6,400 nucleotides of DNA, from positions 1 to 6,400 of the forward strand of contig QMUE01000083.1 of NCBI GenBank assembly GCA_003663535.1, written 5' to 3'. A model generated the notes under the pieces. That model did not search any database. It was given only the letters and a program-made list of their open reading frames with translations, and was not told the origin of the DNA. Made by a program: the position numbers and the translations under genes. Each line of letters opens with the position of its first letter. Within the stretch, counting starts at the first letter, position 1. Positions 1 to 6,400 of the stretch are shown one piece after another. Source of the stretch: Thermococci archaeon (GTDB taxonomy: Archaea; Methanobacteriota_B; Thermococci; Thermococcales; Thermococcaceae).

Positions 1-1749
<1,749 letters not shown>

Positions 1750-1752
1750 GGG

Positions 1753-2448
1753 GTGGAGAACATAGAAGAGTTTGGAAAGCGGCTGGAAAACCTCCTTAAG
1801 TATGGAAATATAAGAGGACCTAAAAGAACCATCAGAGTGACTTCTGTTTCTTTTTGTCCTTTGAAAGCAGCTCTAACCACTCGATACGACGTTAGATTTT
1901 TTGGAGAGAAAAATAAGGAAAGGATACTAGGCCAGGTACTCCACATGGGCCTTTTAGGGCTTATCAAGGATTCATGGTCATATCTGCAGGCTGATATTGA
2001 GGCTACCCCTGAGATAGAAAAAGAAGTCTCATATGAGTTGGGAGATGGATGGCTTCTAACTGGTAGGACCGATCTTGTAATAGGGGAGCACGTGTTCGAG
2101 TTTAAGTTCCTCAGTGACTGGTCTTATGAGAAGATTCCCGAGAATCTGGATGAGGTCGATGAGGAGAGCGTGTTGAACGCTTATACAGAGCAGTTGAATG
2201 CGTATCTAAATATGCTCCCTGGTGCGAAATTTGGGCATCTCTGGATATTTCGCCATAATGAGTTAATACCATGGAAAAAGCTGGAGATCAAAAAGGATTC
2301 AAGGGCCTTTAAGGAGTTCTTGAAGAGAGCCAGGGGGATTATTAAACTCATTGAATCCATGGAAAATGGAGAACTTCCCAAAGATCCAAAACCACGGTTT
2401 GAATGGGAATGCAAAAACTGTATTTTCAAGTCAATATGCTCTAGATAA
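1753..2448 (+). CDS. cas4: CRISPR-associated exonuclease Cas4
   Basis: Cas4 is a RecB-family iron-sulfur nuclease that trims prespacers and checks the PAM before Cas1-Cas2 integration. In 231 residues the four cluster cysteines are present: C35 (SFCPLKA) near the N-terminus and C220-x2-C223-x5-C229 at the C-terminus. The nuclease core has H64 (VLHMG), D107 (GRTDL), E116-F-K118 and the Q147-x3-Y151 motif, so it looks active. The GTG start is the only reasonable one: the frame upstream is GGG and then the cas1 TAG. The G-rich AGGGG before it leaves almost no spacer, so translation may depend on re-initiation after cas1. The last 8 nt overlap the end of the convergent cas2 remnant. Cas4 beside Cas1 is the usual partnership, but order and orientation differ from the common cas4-cas1-cas2 row. 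Confidence 0.95.
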   Translation: MENIEEFGKRLENLLKYGNIRGPKRTIRVTSVSFCPLKAALTTRYDVRFFGEKNKERILGQVLHMGLLGLIKDSWSYLQADIEATPEIEKEVSYELGDGWLLTGRTDLVIGEHVFEFKFLSDWSYEKIPENLDEVDEESVLNAYTEQLNAYLNMLPGAKFGHLWIFRHNELIPWKKLEIKKDSRAFKEFLKRARGIIKLIESMENGELPKDPKPRFEWECKNCIFKSICSR

Positions 2449-2696
2449 TATCCTCAACTGGATTTTCTCTATTCCCGGGACTCTCTCTTTTTGGTTTTCC
2501 TCTTAGTTCGTAAATAATCACAGAGTCTTCATTCTCATCAATAAGTTCCTTAATTCCTTTTTTAATTCTCTCGTACTCGGCCAGTGTAACTTCCCCTTCA
2601 AAGACACTATTTTGAACCCAGACTAAATGTTGTCTTAAGAATTTTCATCTTATTCACTCGAGAAACATTCACATCGTAAACTACGATGATATACAT
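2441..2696 (-). pseudogene. cas2: Cas2 interrupted by a frameshift
   Basis: Read on the minus strand from the ATG at 2696, the product begins MYIIVVYDVNVSRVNKMK, the Cas2 ferredoxin-fold first strand with its conserved D8. The frame then breaks and stops at TAG 2609-2607 after 29 codons. In the next frame it continues as LRQHLVWVQNSVFEGEVTL, then an ERIKKGIKELIDENEDSVIIYEL stretch, ending EDII and stop at 2443-2441. The total is 256 nt; adding two bases gives 258 nt, an 85-residue protein. That is the length I recall for Pyrococcus furiosus Cas2, which has KKFLR where this sequence has the break. The simplest event is loss of two A at the run 2645-2642 (A6 to A4). Everything else is conserved with no further stop, so the lesion is either recent, a sequencing error, or bypassed by recoding. 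It is convergent with cas4 and shares its last 8 nt. Confidence 0.9.
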
Positions 2697-2705
2697 AGCT
2701 GGATG

Positions 2706-2760
2706 CACCGTTTAAATATCCTTTTTGGCCTTTTTAGTCTTTCTGTTGGTTAAACCTTTA
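2706..2760 (-). promoter_or_regulatory. Candidate cas2 promoter and ribosome-binding site
   Basis: On the minus strand, GGTG at 2709-2706 sits 9 nt before the cas2 ATG and could be its ribosome-binding site. Two AT-rich TATA-like elements are present. ATATTTAAA (2719-2711) follows an A-rich BRE-like stretch but is only about 20 nt from the ATG, which would force a leaderless or internal start. AGGTTTAACC (2757-2748) would allow a short leader. Which one is used cannot be decided from sequence. Confidence 0.3.
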
Positions 2761-2767
2761 GCCTAGC

Positions 2768-2810
2768 AACCTTGGGTTAAAAACTCTTCATTAGTTTTTA
2801 ACTTTTGGTT
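2768..2810. promoter_or_regulatory. Double extended SurR-type operator upstream of hypF
   Basis: The right half, 2794-2810, reads GTTtttAACttttgGTT, an exact GTTn3AACn5GTT. The left half, 2768-2784, reads AACcttggGTTaaaAAC, the same motif on the opposite strand. The two are mirror images around 2789, and the core is a perfect 10-bp inverted repeat (2776-2785 and 2793-2802, 7-bp spacer). This motif is the published SurR consensus from P. furiosus, where SurR binds in a redox-dependent way, activates hydrogenase genes and represses sulfur-reduction genes. The operator lies just upstream of the hypF BRE (about 2813) and TATA (2820), the position expected for activation. Confidence 0.75.
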
Positions 2811-2812
2811 TT

Positions 2813-2827
2813 GAAAAGGTATAAATG
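2813..2827 (+). promoter_or_regulatory. hypF promoter (BRE/TATA)
   Basis: GAAAAGG (BRE-like, 2813-2819) is followed by TATAAATG at 2820-2827. Transcription about 25 nt downstream of the TATA centre would begin near 2848, leaving a leader of about 10 nt before the GTG at 2860. This argues against the GTG at 2851 as the translation start. Confidence 0.65.
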
Positions 2828-2848
2828 CCTTTTTTTCGATTTTGGAAT

Positions 2849-2853
2849 AGGTG
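2849..2853 (+). promoter_or_regulatory. Ribosome-binding site that decides the hypF start
   Basis: AGGTG matches the archaeal Shine-Dalgarno core and leaves 6 nt to the GTG at 2860. It overlaps the alternative in-frame GTG at 2851, which is therefore more likely part of the ribosome-binding site than a start codon. Confidence 0.55.
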
Positions 2854-2859
2854 GGAGTA

Positions 2860-5172
2860 GTGAAAACCTATCACATTCACGTTGAGGGAATTGTTCAGGG
2901 GGTTGGTTTCAGGCCCTTCATCTATAGAATCGCTCACGAACACAGCTTGAGAGGTTATGTTAAAAATCTTGGTGATGCGGGAGTTGAAATTGTTGTTGAA
3001 GGTAAGGAGGAGGATATAAGAGCATTTTTAAAAGCTCTTAAGGATAGGGCACCTCCTCTAGCGAAGGTGGAAAAGATAAAAACAAAAGAACTTCCACTTC
3101 AAGGCTTTGATAGGTTTTACATTGAGAAGAGTTCTAACGGTGAGGGAGGGGGCGATTCAGTTATACCTCCGGATGTCAGTATATGTGATGATTGTCTCAG
3201 AGAGCTTTTTGATCCTTCGGATAAGCGCTATATGTATCCATTCATAGTGTGTACCAACTGTGGGCCTAGATTTACTATAATCGAAGATCTCCCTTATGAT
3301 AGAATTAACACAACCATGAGAGAATTTGATATGTGTGATTACTGCGAGAGCGAGTATAAGGATCCGCTGAATAGAAGATATCACGCTGAGCCAGTTTGCT
3401 GTCCTGTGTGTGGACCAAGTTATCGTCTTTACACCAATGAGGGGGAAGAGATAACAGGTGATCCTCTAAAAAGGGCTGCAGAGTTAATAGATAAGGGTTA
3501 TACAGTGGCCATAAAGGGGATTGGTGGAATACACATAGCGTGCGATGCCACCAATGAAGAGACACTAAGAGAGCTCAGGAAAAGAATCTTAAGGCCGCAA
3601 CAGCCCTTTGCAATAATGGCCAAAGATCTGGAAACAATAGAGAACTTTGCTATAGTTAGTGAGATTGAAAGAGAAGAACTCACAAGCTATAGAAAACCCA
3701 TAGTGGCCCTGAGAAAGAAGGAGCCCTTCCCACTACCAGAGACCCTGGCTCCAGGGCTTCCAACAATAGGGGTCATGCTACCCTATGCGGGAACCCACTA
3801 TATACTTTTCCACTACTCAAAGAGTCCGGTTTATGTCATGACCTCAGCAAATTATCCCGGAATGCCAATGGCCATAGATAATGAAACGGCGTTTAAAGAA
3901 TTGAAAGAACTGGCCGATTATTTCCTTCTTCACAATAGGAAAATACTCAACAGAACCGATGATAGCGTGATAAGATTTGTCGATGGAAAGAGGGCTGTAA
4001 TAAGAAGAAGCAGAGGGTTTGTGCCATTACCTATTGAGATTCCATTTGAGTATAATGGACTAGCAGTTGGTGCAGAACTCATGAATGCCTTTGGCATTGC
4101 AAAGAATTCCAAGGTTTATCCAAGTCAGTACATAGGAAACACGTCAAAGGTTGAAGTACTGGAGTTTATGAGGGGAGCTATATCGCACTTCAAGAAGATT
4201 CTCAGAGTTAAAAACTTGGACTTAATTGTCGCTGATCTGCATCCTCTTTACAACACCACAAAGCTCGCCATGGAAATGGCAGAAGAGGAAGGGGTGGAGT
4301 TCCTTCAAGTTCAACACCATTATGCTCACGTTGCCTCTGTAATGGCCGAAAATAAACTTGATGGAGTTATAGGCATAGCTCTGGATGGCGTTGGTTACGG
4401 AAGCGATGGGCACACCTGGGGTGGGGAAGTTATCTACCTCAGTTATGAAGACGTTGAAAGGCTGGCGCATATTAGTTACTATTCTCTTCCTGGTGGCGAT
4501 TTAGCTAGTTATTACCCCCTCAGGGCCCTGGTTGGTATTTTAAACAAGATATACAGTGTGGAAGAGATAGAAGAGCTTGTCAAAGGATGCTGTCCAAGGG
4601 CCATTGATAATTTAAGGTATGGTAAGGTAGAGTTCAATGTTATTCTAAATCAGCTTGCCAGGGATATAAACGTTAGCTACGCCTCCTCTACGGGAAGAGT
4701 TCTTGATGCATTCGCTGTTCTTCTTAATGTTGCCTATAAACGGACTTATGAGGGAGAACCTGCGATGAAGCTGGAAGCTGTCGCGTTTAGAGGAAAGAAT
4801 GACCTAGGATTCAGGATTCCAGTTGAGGGAGAAGAACTCAAGATTGAAGAACTCTTTAGACAGGTTTTAGAAAGCAAAGCAAAGCCTGCAGATATTGCGT
4901 ATTCCGTTCACTTGGCTTTGGGAAGGGCCTTTGGAGAAGTAACGGTTGAGAAAGCCAAGGAGTTCGGTATTAAGAACGTAGCCCTCAGCGGTGGAGTGGC
5001 TTACAACGAGCTGATCGTCAAAACTATTAGAAAGATAGTGGAGAGCAATAATCTCAGGTTTTACACTACCCACGAGGTGCCAAGAGGAGACAACGGAATA
5101 AATGTTGGTCAGGCGTTCCTTGGAGGCCTCTACTTAGAGGGGTATTTAACCAGAGAAGATCTCATACTTTAG
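2860..5172 (+). CDS. hypF: [NiFe]-hydrogenase maturation carbamoyltransferase HypF
   Basis: HypF uses carbamoyl phosphate and ATP to carbamoylate the C-terminal cysteine of HypE, the first step in making the CN ligands of the [NiFe] centre; it is cytoplasmic. From GTG 2860 the protein has 770 residues, a normal HypF length. Domain order is standard. An acylphosphatase-like domain (about 1-90) has GIVQGVGFRPF with R18 and N36. Two zinc fingers follow, C109-x2-C112-x18-C131-x2-C134 and C159-x2-C162-x18-C181-x2-C184. Next is a YrdC-like domain (about 200-385, with AIKGIGGIHIACDA), then a Kae1-like transferase domain with the H486-H-Y-A-H490 metal motif, DGVGYGSDG, SGGVAYNE and GDNG (D744). An in-frame GTG at 2851 would add three residues. 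One oddity is RPQQPF (Q248), where many HypF proteins have lysine before PF/PL. It stands alone here, and the SurR-type operator suggests co-regulation with hydrogenase genes elsewhere. Confidence 0.97.
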   Translation: MKTYHIHVEGIVQGVGFRPFIYRIAHEHSLRGYVKNLGDAGVEIVVEGKEEDIRAFLKALKDRAPPLAKVEKIKTKELPLQGFDRFYIEKSSNGEGGGDSVIPPDVSICDDCLRELFDPSDKRYMYPFIVCTNCGPRFTIIEDLPYDRINTTMREFDMCDYCESEYKDPLNRRYHAEPVCCPVCGPSYRLYTNEGEEITGDPLKRAAELIDKGYTVAIKGIGGIHIACDATNEETLRELRKRILRPQQPFAIMAKDLETIENFAIVSEIEREELTSYRKPIVALRKKEPFPLPETLAPGLPTIGVMLPYAGTHYILFHYSKSPVYVMTSANYPGMPMAIDNETAFKELKELADYFLLHNRKILNRTDDSVIRFVDGKRAVIRRSRGFVPLPIEIPFEYNGLAVGAELMNAFGIAKNSKVYPSQYIGNTSKVEVLEFMRGAISHFKKILRVKNLDLIVADLHPLYNTTKLAMEMAEEEGVEFLQVQHHYAHVASVMAENKLDGVIGIALDGVGYGSDGHTWGGEVIYLSYEDVERLAHISYYSLPGGDLASYYPLRALVGILNKIYSVEEIEELVKGCCPRAIDNLRYGKVEFNVILNQLARDINVSYASSTGRVLDAFAVLLNVAYKRTYEGEPAMKLEAVAFRGKNDLGFRIPVEGEELKIEELFRQVLESKAKPADIAYSVHLALGRAFGEVTVEKAKEFGIKNVALSGGVAYNELIVKTIRKIVESNNLRFYTTHEVPRGDNGINVGQAFLGGLYLEGYLTREDLIL

Positions 5173-5185
5173 CTCTTTTTTATTT
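5173..5185 (+). terminator. T-rich terminator after hypF
   Basis: Immediately after the hypF stop the + strand reads CTCTTTTTTATTT, a T-tract of the kind that terminates transcription in Thermococcales without a hairpin. It overlaps the last codons of the convergent minus-strand gene. Confidence 0.4.
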
Positions 5186-5638
5186 AAATTTGAGGTATAC
5201 TGTAGTGTTCTCAAGAGAATAAGGGAGTTCGTGAATCTCCAAGAACTTTGTATTGTTCTCATATTCTTGATATGGGTTCTCAAGAGCACAGTACCAGATG
5301 AAAATTTTAGTGGTTGTATCATTAGTTGGAGGAACGCTAACCAGAACTGTAGTGGAATTCTCAACCCAGTAATATAGAGGGTTGGTGCCATTTTCATCTG
5401 AAGTTACATACACTTTCCCCCTTCTATTCCAGAGTGGCACTGTTTGTGGGTCTATTAGGATCTTTGTGGAGTACTCTTTATTTGCTTCGAAAAGTAACAA
5501 ATTAACTGGAAGTTTGCATATATAAACTCTCCCTTCTCCAAGTTGCTGAGAAGCTAGGTGGATATAAGTATAGGAAAACCCAAGAGAACATAGCAACAAA
5601 AGTATGAAAATCATAAAAGCTAATATGCTCCTTTTCAT
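5180..5638 (-). CDS. Secreted or membrane-anchored protein, DUF2341-like pattern
   Basis: I do not recognise a named protein. The 152 residues begin with MKRS and a hydrophobic segment (about 5-23), a signal peptide or N-terminal anchor, so the rest is predicted outside the cell. The body is beta-rich and carries five N-glycosylation sequons (N83, N94, N106, N128, N144). Residues about 57-120 (KILIDPQ, VYVTSDENG, PLYYWVE, VLVSVPP, TKIFIWYCALENP) follow the spacing of DUF2341-type surface domains, which usually read 'tD.dG...lpyWvE...VwVkvP...t.I.mYYG.p'; this is a pattern match only. A GTG start at 5650 is possible, but the TATA box at 5678-5672 would start transcription at about that position, so ATG 5638 is preferred. 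It is convergent with hypF (7-nt gap) and divergent from the small secreted protein downstream, pointing to a cell-surface group. Confidence 0.72.
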   Translation of the reverse strand: MKRSILAFMIFILLLLCSLGFSYTYIHLASQQLGEGRVYICKLPVNLLLFEANKEYSTKILIDPQTVPLWNRRGKVYVTSDENGTNPLYYWVENSTTVLVSVPPTNDTTTKIFIWYCALENPYQEYENNTKFLEIHELPYSLENTTVYLKFK

Positions 5639-5671
5639 GATTTTTCCCACATATCTGGCGTTTTTCTACCG

Positions 5672-5688
5672 TTATAAACCTTTTGACA
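5672..5688 (-). promoter_or_regulatory. Promoter of the minus-strand secreted protein
   Basis: On the minus strand TTGTCAAAAGG (BRE-like) precedes TTTATAA at 5678-5672. The TATA centre is about 37 nt from the ATG at 5638, so transcription should begin near 5650 with a leader of about 12 nt. The box is embedded in GTTtatAAC, a lone SurR-core match that may be chance. Confidence 0.55.
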
Positions 5689-5729
5689 ATTTTTGGTTTA
5701 AGTAGTTAAATGAGGCTTTGGGATGTTTA

Positions 5730-5779
5730 TTAATATAAATCGTTGGTTTCTTACTATTTGTCGTTGGATAAATTTTTAA
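5730..5779 (+). promoter_or_regulatory. Candidate promoter of the small secreted protein gene
   Basis: Two TATA-like elements lie upstream of the ATG at 5827: AATATAAAT at 5732-5740 and TTTTTAAAGG at 5771-5780. The first would give a leader of about 60 nt, the second a leader of about 25 nt. Sequence alone does not decide between them. Confidence 0.35.
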
Positions 5780-5814
5780 AGGAATCTATTCAGCATAATT
5801 CTGTTAAACAATGG

Positions 5815-5823
5815 GGAGGTGAT
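5815..5823 (+). promoter_or_regulatory. Strong ribosome-binding site of the small secreted protein
   Basis: GGAGGTGAT is a full-length match to the 16S anti-Shine-Dalgarno sequence and lies 3 nt before ATG 5827. It fixes the start there rather than at the upstream in-frame TTG at 5743. It also suggests high expression. Confidence 0.75.
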
Positions 5824-5826
5824 AGA

Positions 5827-6243
5827 ATGAAAGAAATGAAGTTGTTAAGCGGAAATAAGAGAGTGTTGGTAATATTATCGGCGCTTGCATTTTTGTTGGT
5901 AAACGCCGCCTTGGCAGTCCCAGTAATAAACCTAAACGTTCAGAACATTGGTGAAGGTTCTGCTCCGGTGACTTCTCCTGTGGATAATGGAAATATTAAA
6001 TTCTTGCTTAACAGTACTAATCCGGATTATATAACCGGAGTAGAGGTTTCATTTGATAAGGACGTTTCAGCAGGCTCAACAATTTATGTAAAGCTTTATG
6101 ATAACTCAAGTAATCTACTTGCAGTTGGGAGTTATACTCCAAGTGTTGATCTTCCAATGGATACAGCTCTGCCAATAAACCTCCCAGCACAAGTTCAAAT
6201 AAGCCAAGTAGAAAATGTCGCCGTTGTTGTCCAAGGCCCATGA
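5827..6243 (+). CDS. Small secreted beta-rich protein, possible TasA/AbpA-like surface subunit
   Basis: Function not recognised with certainty. The 138-residue precursor has a classical Sec signal: basic KR at 11-12, a hydrophobic core, and a likely cleavage after A30 (AALA, then VPVINLNVQN). The mature part, about 108 residues, has alternating beta-strand patterns (GVEVSFD, STIYVKLYD, NLLAVGSY, QISQVENVAVVVQ), no cysteines, and sequons at N62 and N93. I recall related small proteins, with an 'NLNVQ.IGEG....SPV' start, in Thermococcales beside signal peptidase genes. There is no class III (archaeal type IV pilin) cleavage motif before the hydrophobic core. The full Shine-Dalgarno supports this start and strong expression. 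A signal peptidase I gene begins 37 nt downstream, so it may process this product, as SipW does TasA. The fibre-subunit role is inferred. Confidence 0.8.
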   Translation: MKEMKLLSGNKRVLVILSALAFLLVNAALAVPVINLNVQNIGEGSAPVTSPVDNGNIKFLLNSTNPDYITGVEVSFDKDVSAGSTIYVKLYDNSSNLLAVGSYTPSVDLPMDTALPINLPAQVQISQVENVAVVVQGP

Positions 6244-6248
6244 CTTCT

Positions 6249-6268
6249 TTAATCTCTTTTAATTTTTT
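6249..6268 (+). terminator. T-rich tract, possible partial terminator
   Basis: TTAATCTCTTTTAATTTTTT follows the stop of the small secreted protein gene. A leaky T-tract terminator here would let the abundant subunit mRNA end early while some transcripts continue into the signal peptidase gene. This is inference from base composition only. Confidence 0.3.
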
Positions 6269-6274
6269 GAGGTG
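6269..6274 (+). promoter_or_regulatory. Ribosome-binding site of the signal peptidase gene
   Basis: GAGGTG sits 6 nt before the ATG at 6281, normal archaeal spacing, and supports that start. Confidence 0.65.
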
Positions 6275-6280
6275 TGGAAA

Positions 6281-6400
6281 ATGAGAAACTTCTTGGAAAG
6301 CTTCTTGGACTATATTCTGTTTTTTGCATTGATACTGTTCATTCTTCTTCATTTGCTCGGATTCAAAAGTGTGGTGGTTTTAACAGATTCCATGGAACCA
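6281..6400 (+). CDS. Signal peptidase I, archaeal/SipW type (3' partial)
   Basis: Signal peptidase I removes Sec signal peptides at the outer face of the membrane. Only the first 40 residues are in the window. A short cytoplasmic start (MRNFLESFLD) is followed by a transmembrane helix (about 11-28) and then VVVLTDSMEP, where S37 of the SMEP motif is the catalytic serine. Archaeal and ER-type (S26B) enzymes, including SipW, usually read SGSMEP here; this one has TDSMEP. The remaining conserved boxes lie beyond the right edge, so the catalytic dyad partner cannot be checked. Placement directly behind a gene for a small secreted protein suggests a dedicated rather than housekeeping enzyme, but this is inferred. 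Confidence 0.85.
   Translation, partial: MRNFLESFLDYILFFALILFILLHLLGFKSVVVLTDSMEP

Noticed and set aside
2488..2500. T-rich tract downstream of cas4 as a terminator.
   Set aside because: It lies within the conserved antisense coding sequence of cas2 and is short; there is no independent support.
2642..2645. Transcriptional slippage at the A-run as a normal way to express cas2.
   Set aside because: Four A residues are too short for efficient slippage by known examples. A +1 ribosomal shift remains formally possible but no stimulatory element was recognised.
2851..2853. GTG at 2851 as the hypF start.
   Set aside because: It overlaps the best Shine-Dalgarno match and lies at about the predicted transcription start; GTG 2860 fits both the promoter and the usual HypF N-terminus.
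3660..3675. ATTGAAAG-like ending reminiscent of Thermococcales CRISPR repeats.
   Set aside because: Single occurrence inside the conserved hypF coding sequence, with no second copy at repeat-spacer distance.
5671..5679. GTTataAAC, a SurR core match overlapping the TATA box of the minus-strand secreted protein, a position that would fit repression.
   Set aside because: Only six specified bases match and neither flank carries the n5-GTT extension. One or two such matches are expected by chance in a window this size.
5743..5745. TTG at 5743 as the start of the small secreted protein.
   Set aside because: It would place 28 extra residues before the signal peptide and ignore the perfect GGAGGTGAT in front of ATG 5827.
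6017..6352. Long minus-strand open frame across the secreted protein and signal peptidase start.
   Set aside because: It is antisense to two better-supported genes with ribosome-binding sites, and its low-complexity product shows no recognisable motif.

Overview
The window looks like chromosomal DNA of a hyperthermophilic archaeon of the order Thermococcales (Thermococcus, Pyrococcus or Palaeococcus, one of the lower-GC members). The evidence is short intergenic gaps, GGTGAT/GGAGGTGAT ribosome-binding sites, GTG starts, archaeal BRE/TATA promoters without bacterial -35/-10 pairs, Thermococcales-like Cas and HypF proteins, and regulator sites matching SurR, a Thermococcales-specific regulator. 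The genus is inferred from protein and promoter style, not from a search.

Left part (1-2696): a CRISPR adaptation module. A metallo-beta-lactamase-fold protein with a hydrophobic N-terminus, whose start lies off the left edge, runs into cas1 with a 4-nt gap. cas1 is followed 3 nt later, in the same frame, by cas4. Catalytic residues of Cas1 and Cas4 all look intact. Facing them on the minus strand, with its tail overlapping the end of cas4 by 8 nt, is cas2. It aligns along its full length with the 85-residue Thermococcales Cas2 but is interrupted by a frameshift: two bases appear to be missing from an A-run near codon 19. No conventional ORF call recovers it. No CRISPR array and no interference genes are visible in the window.

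Middle (2697-5172): a divergent promoter region followed by hypF, the carbamoyltransferase that starts assembly of the CN ligands of [NiFe]-hydrogenase. Just upstream of the hypF BRE/TATA there is a 43-bp dyad (2768-2810) made of two copies of the extended SurR motif GTTn3AACn5GTT in mirror orientation. This predicts redox/sulfur control of hypF along with the hydrogenases it matures.

Right part (5173-6400): a small cell-surface group. A minus-strand secreted or anchored protein with five N-glycosylation sequons and a DUF2341-like pattern is divergent from a small secreted beta-rich protein. That protein is followed 37 nt downstream by the start of a signal peptidase I gene, which is cut by the right edge just after its catalytic serine motif. 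A small secreted protein next to a dedicated signal peptidase recalls bacterial SipW-TasA and archaeal AbpA-type fibre loci. This parallel is an inference.
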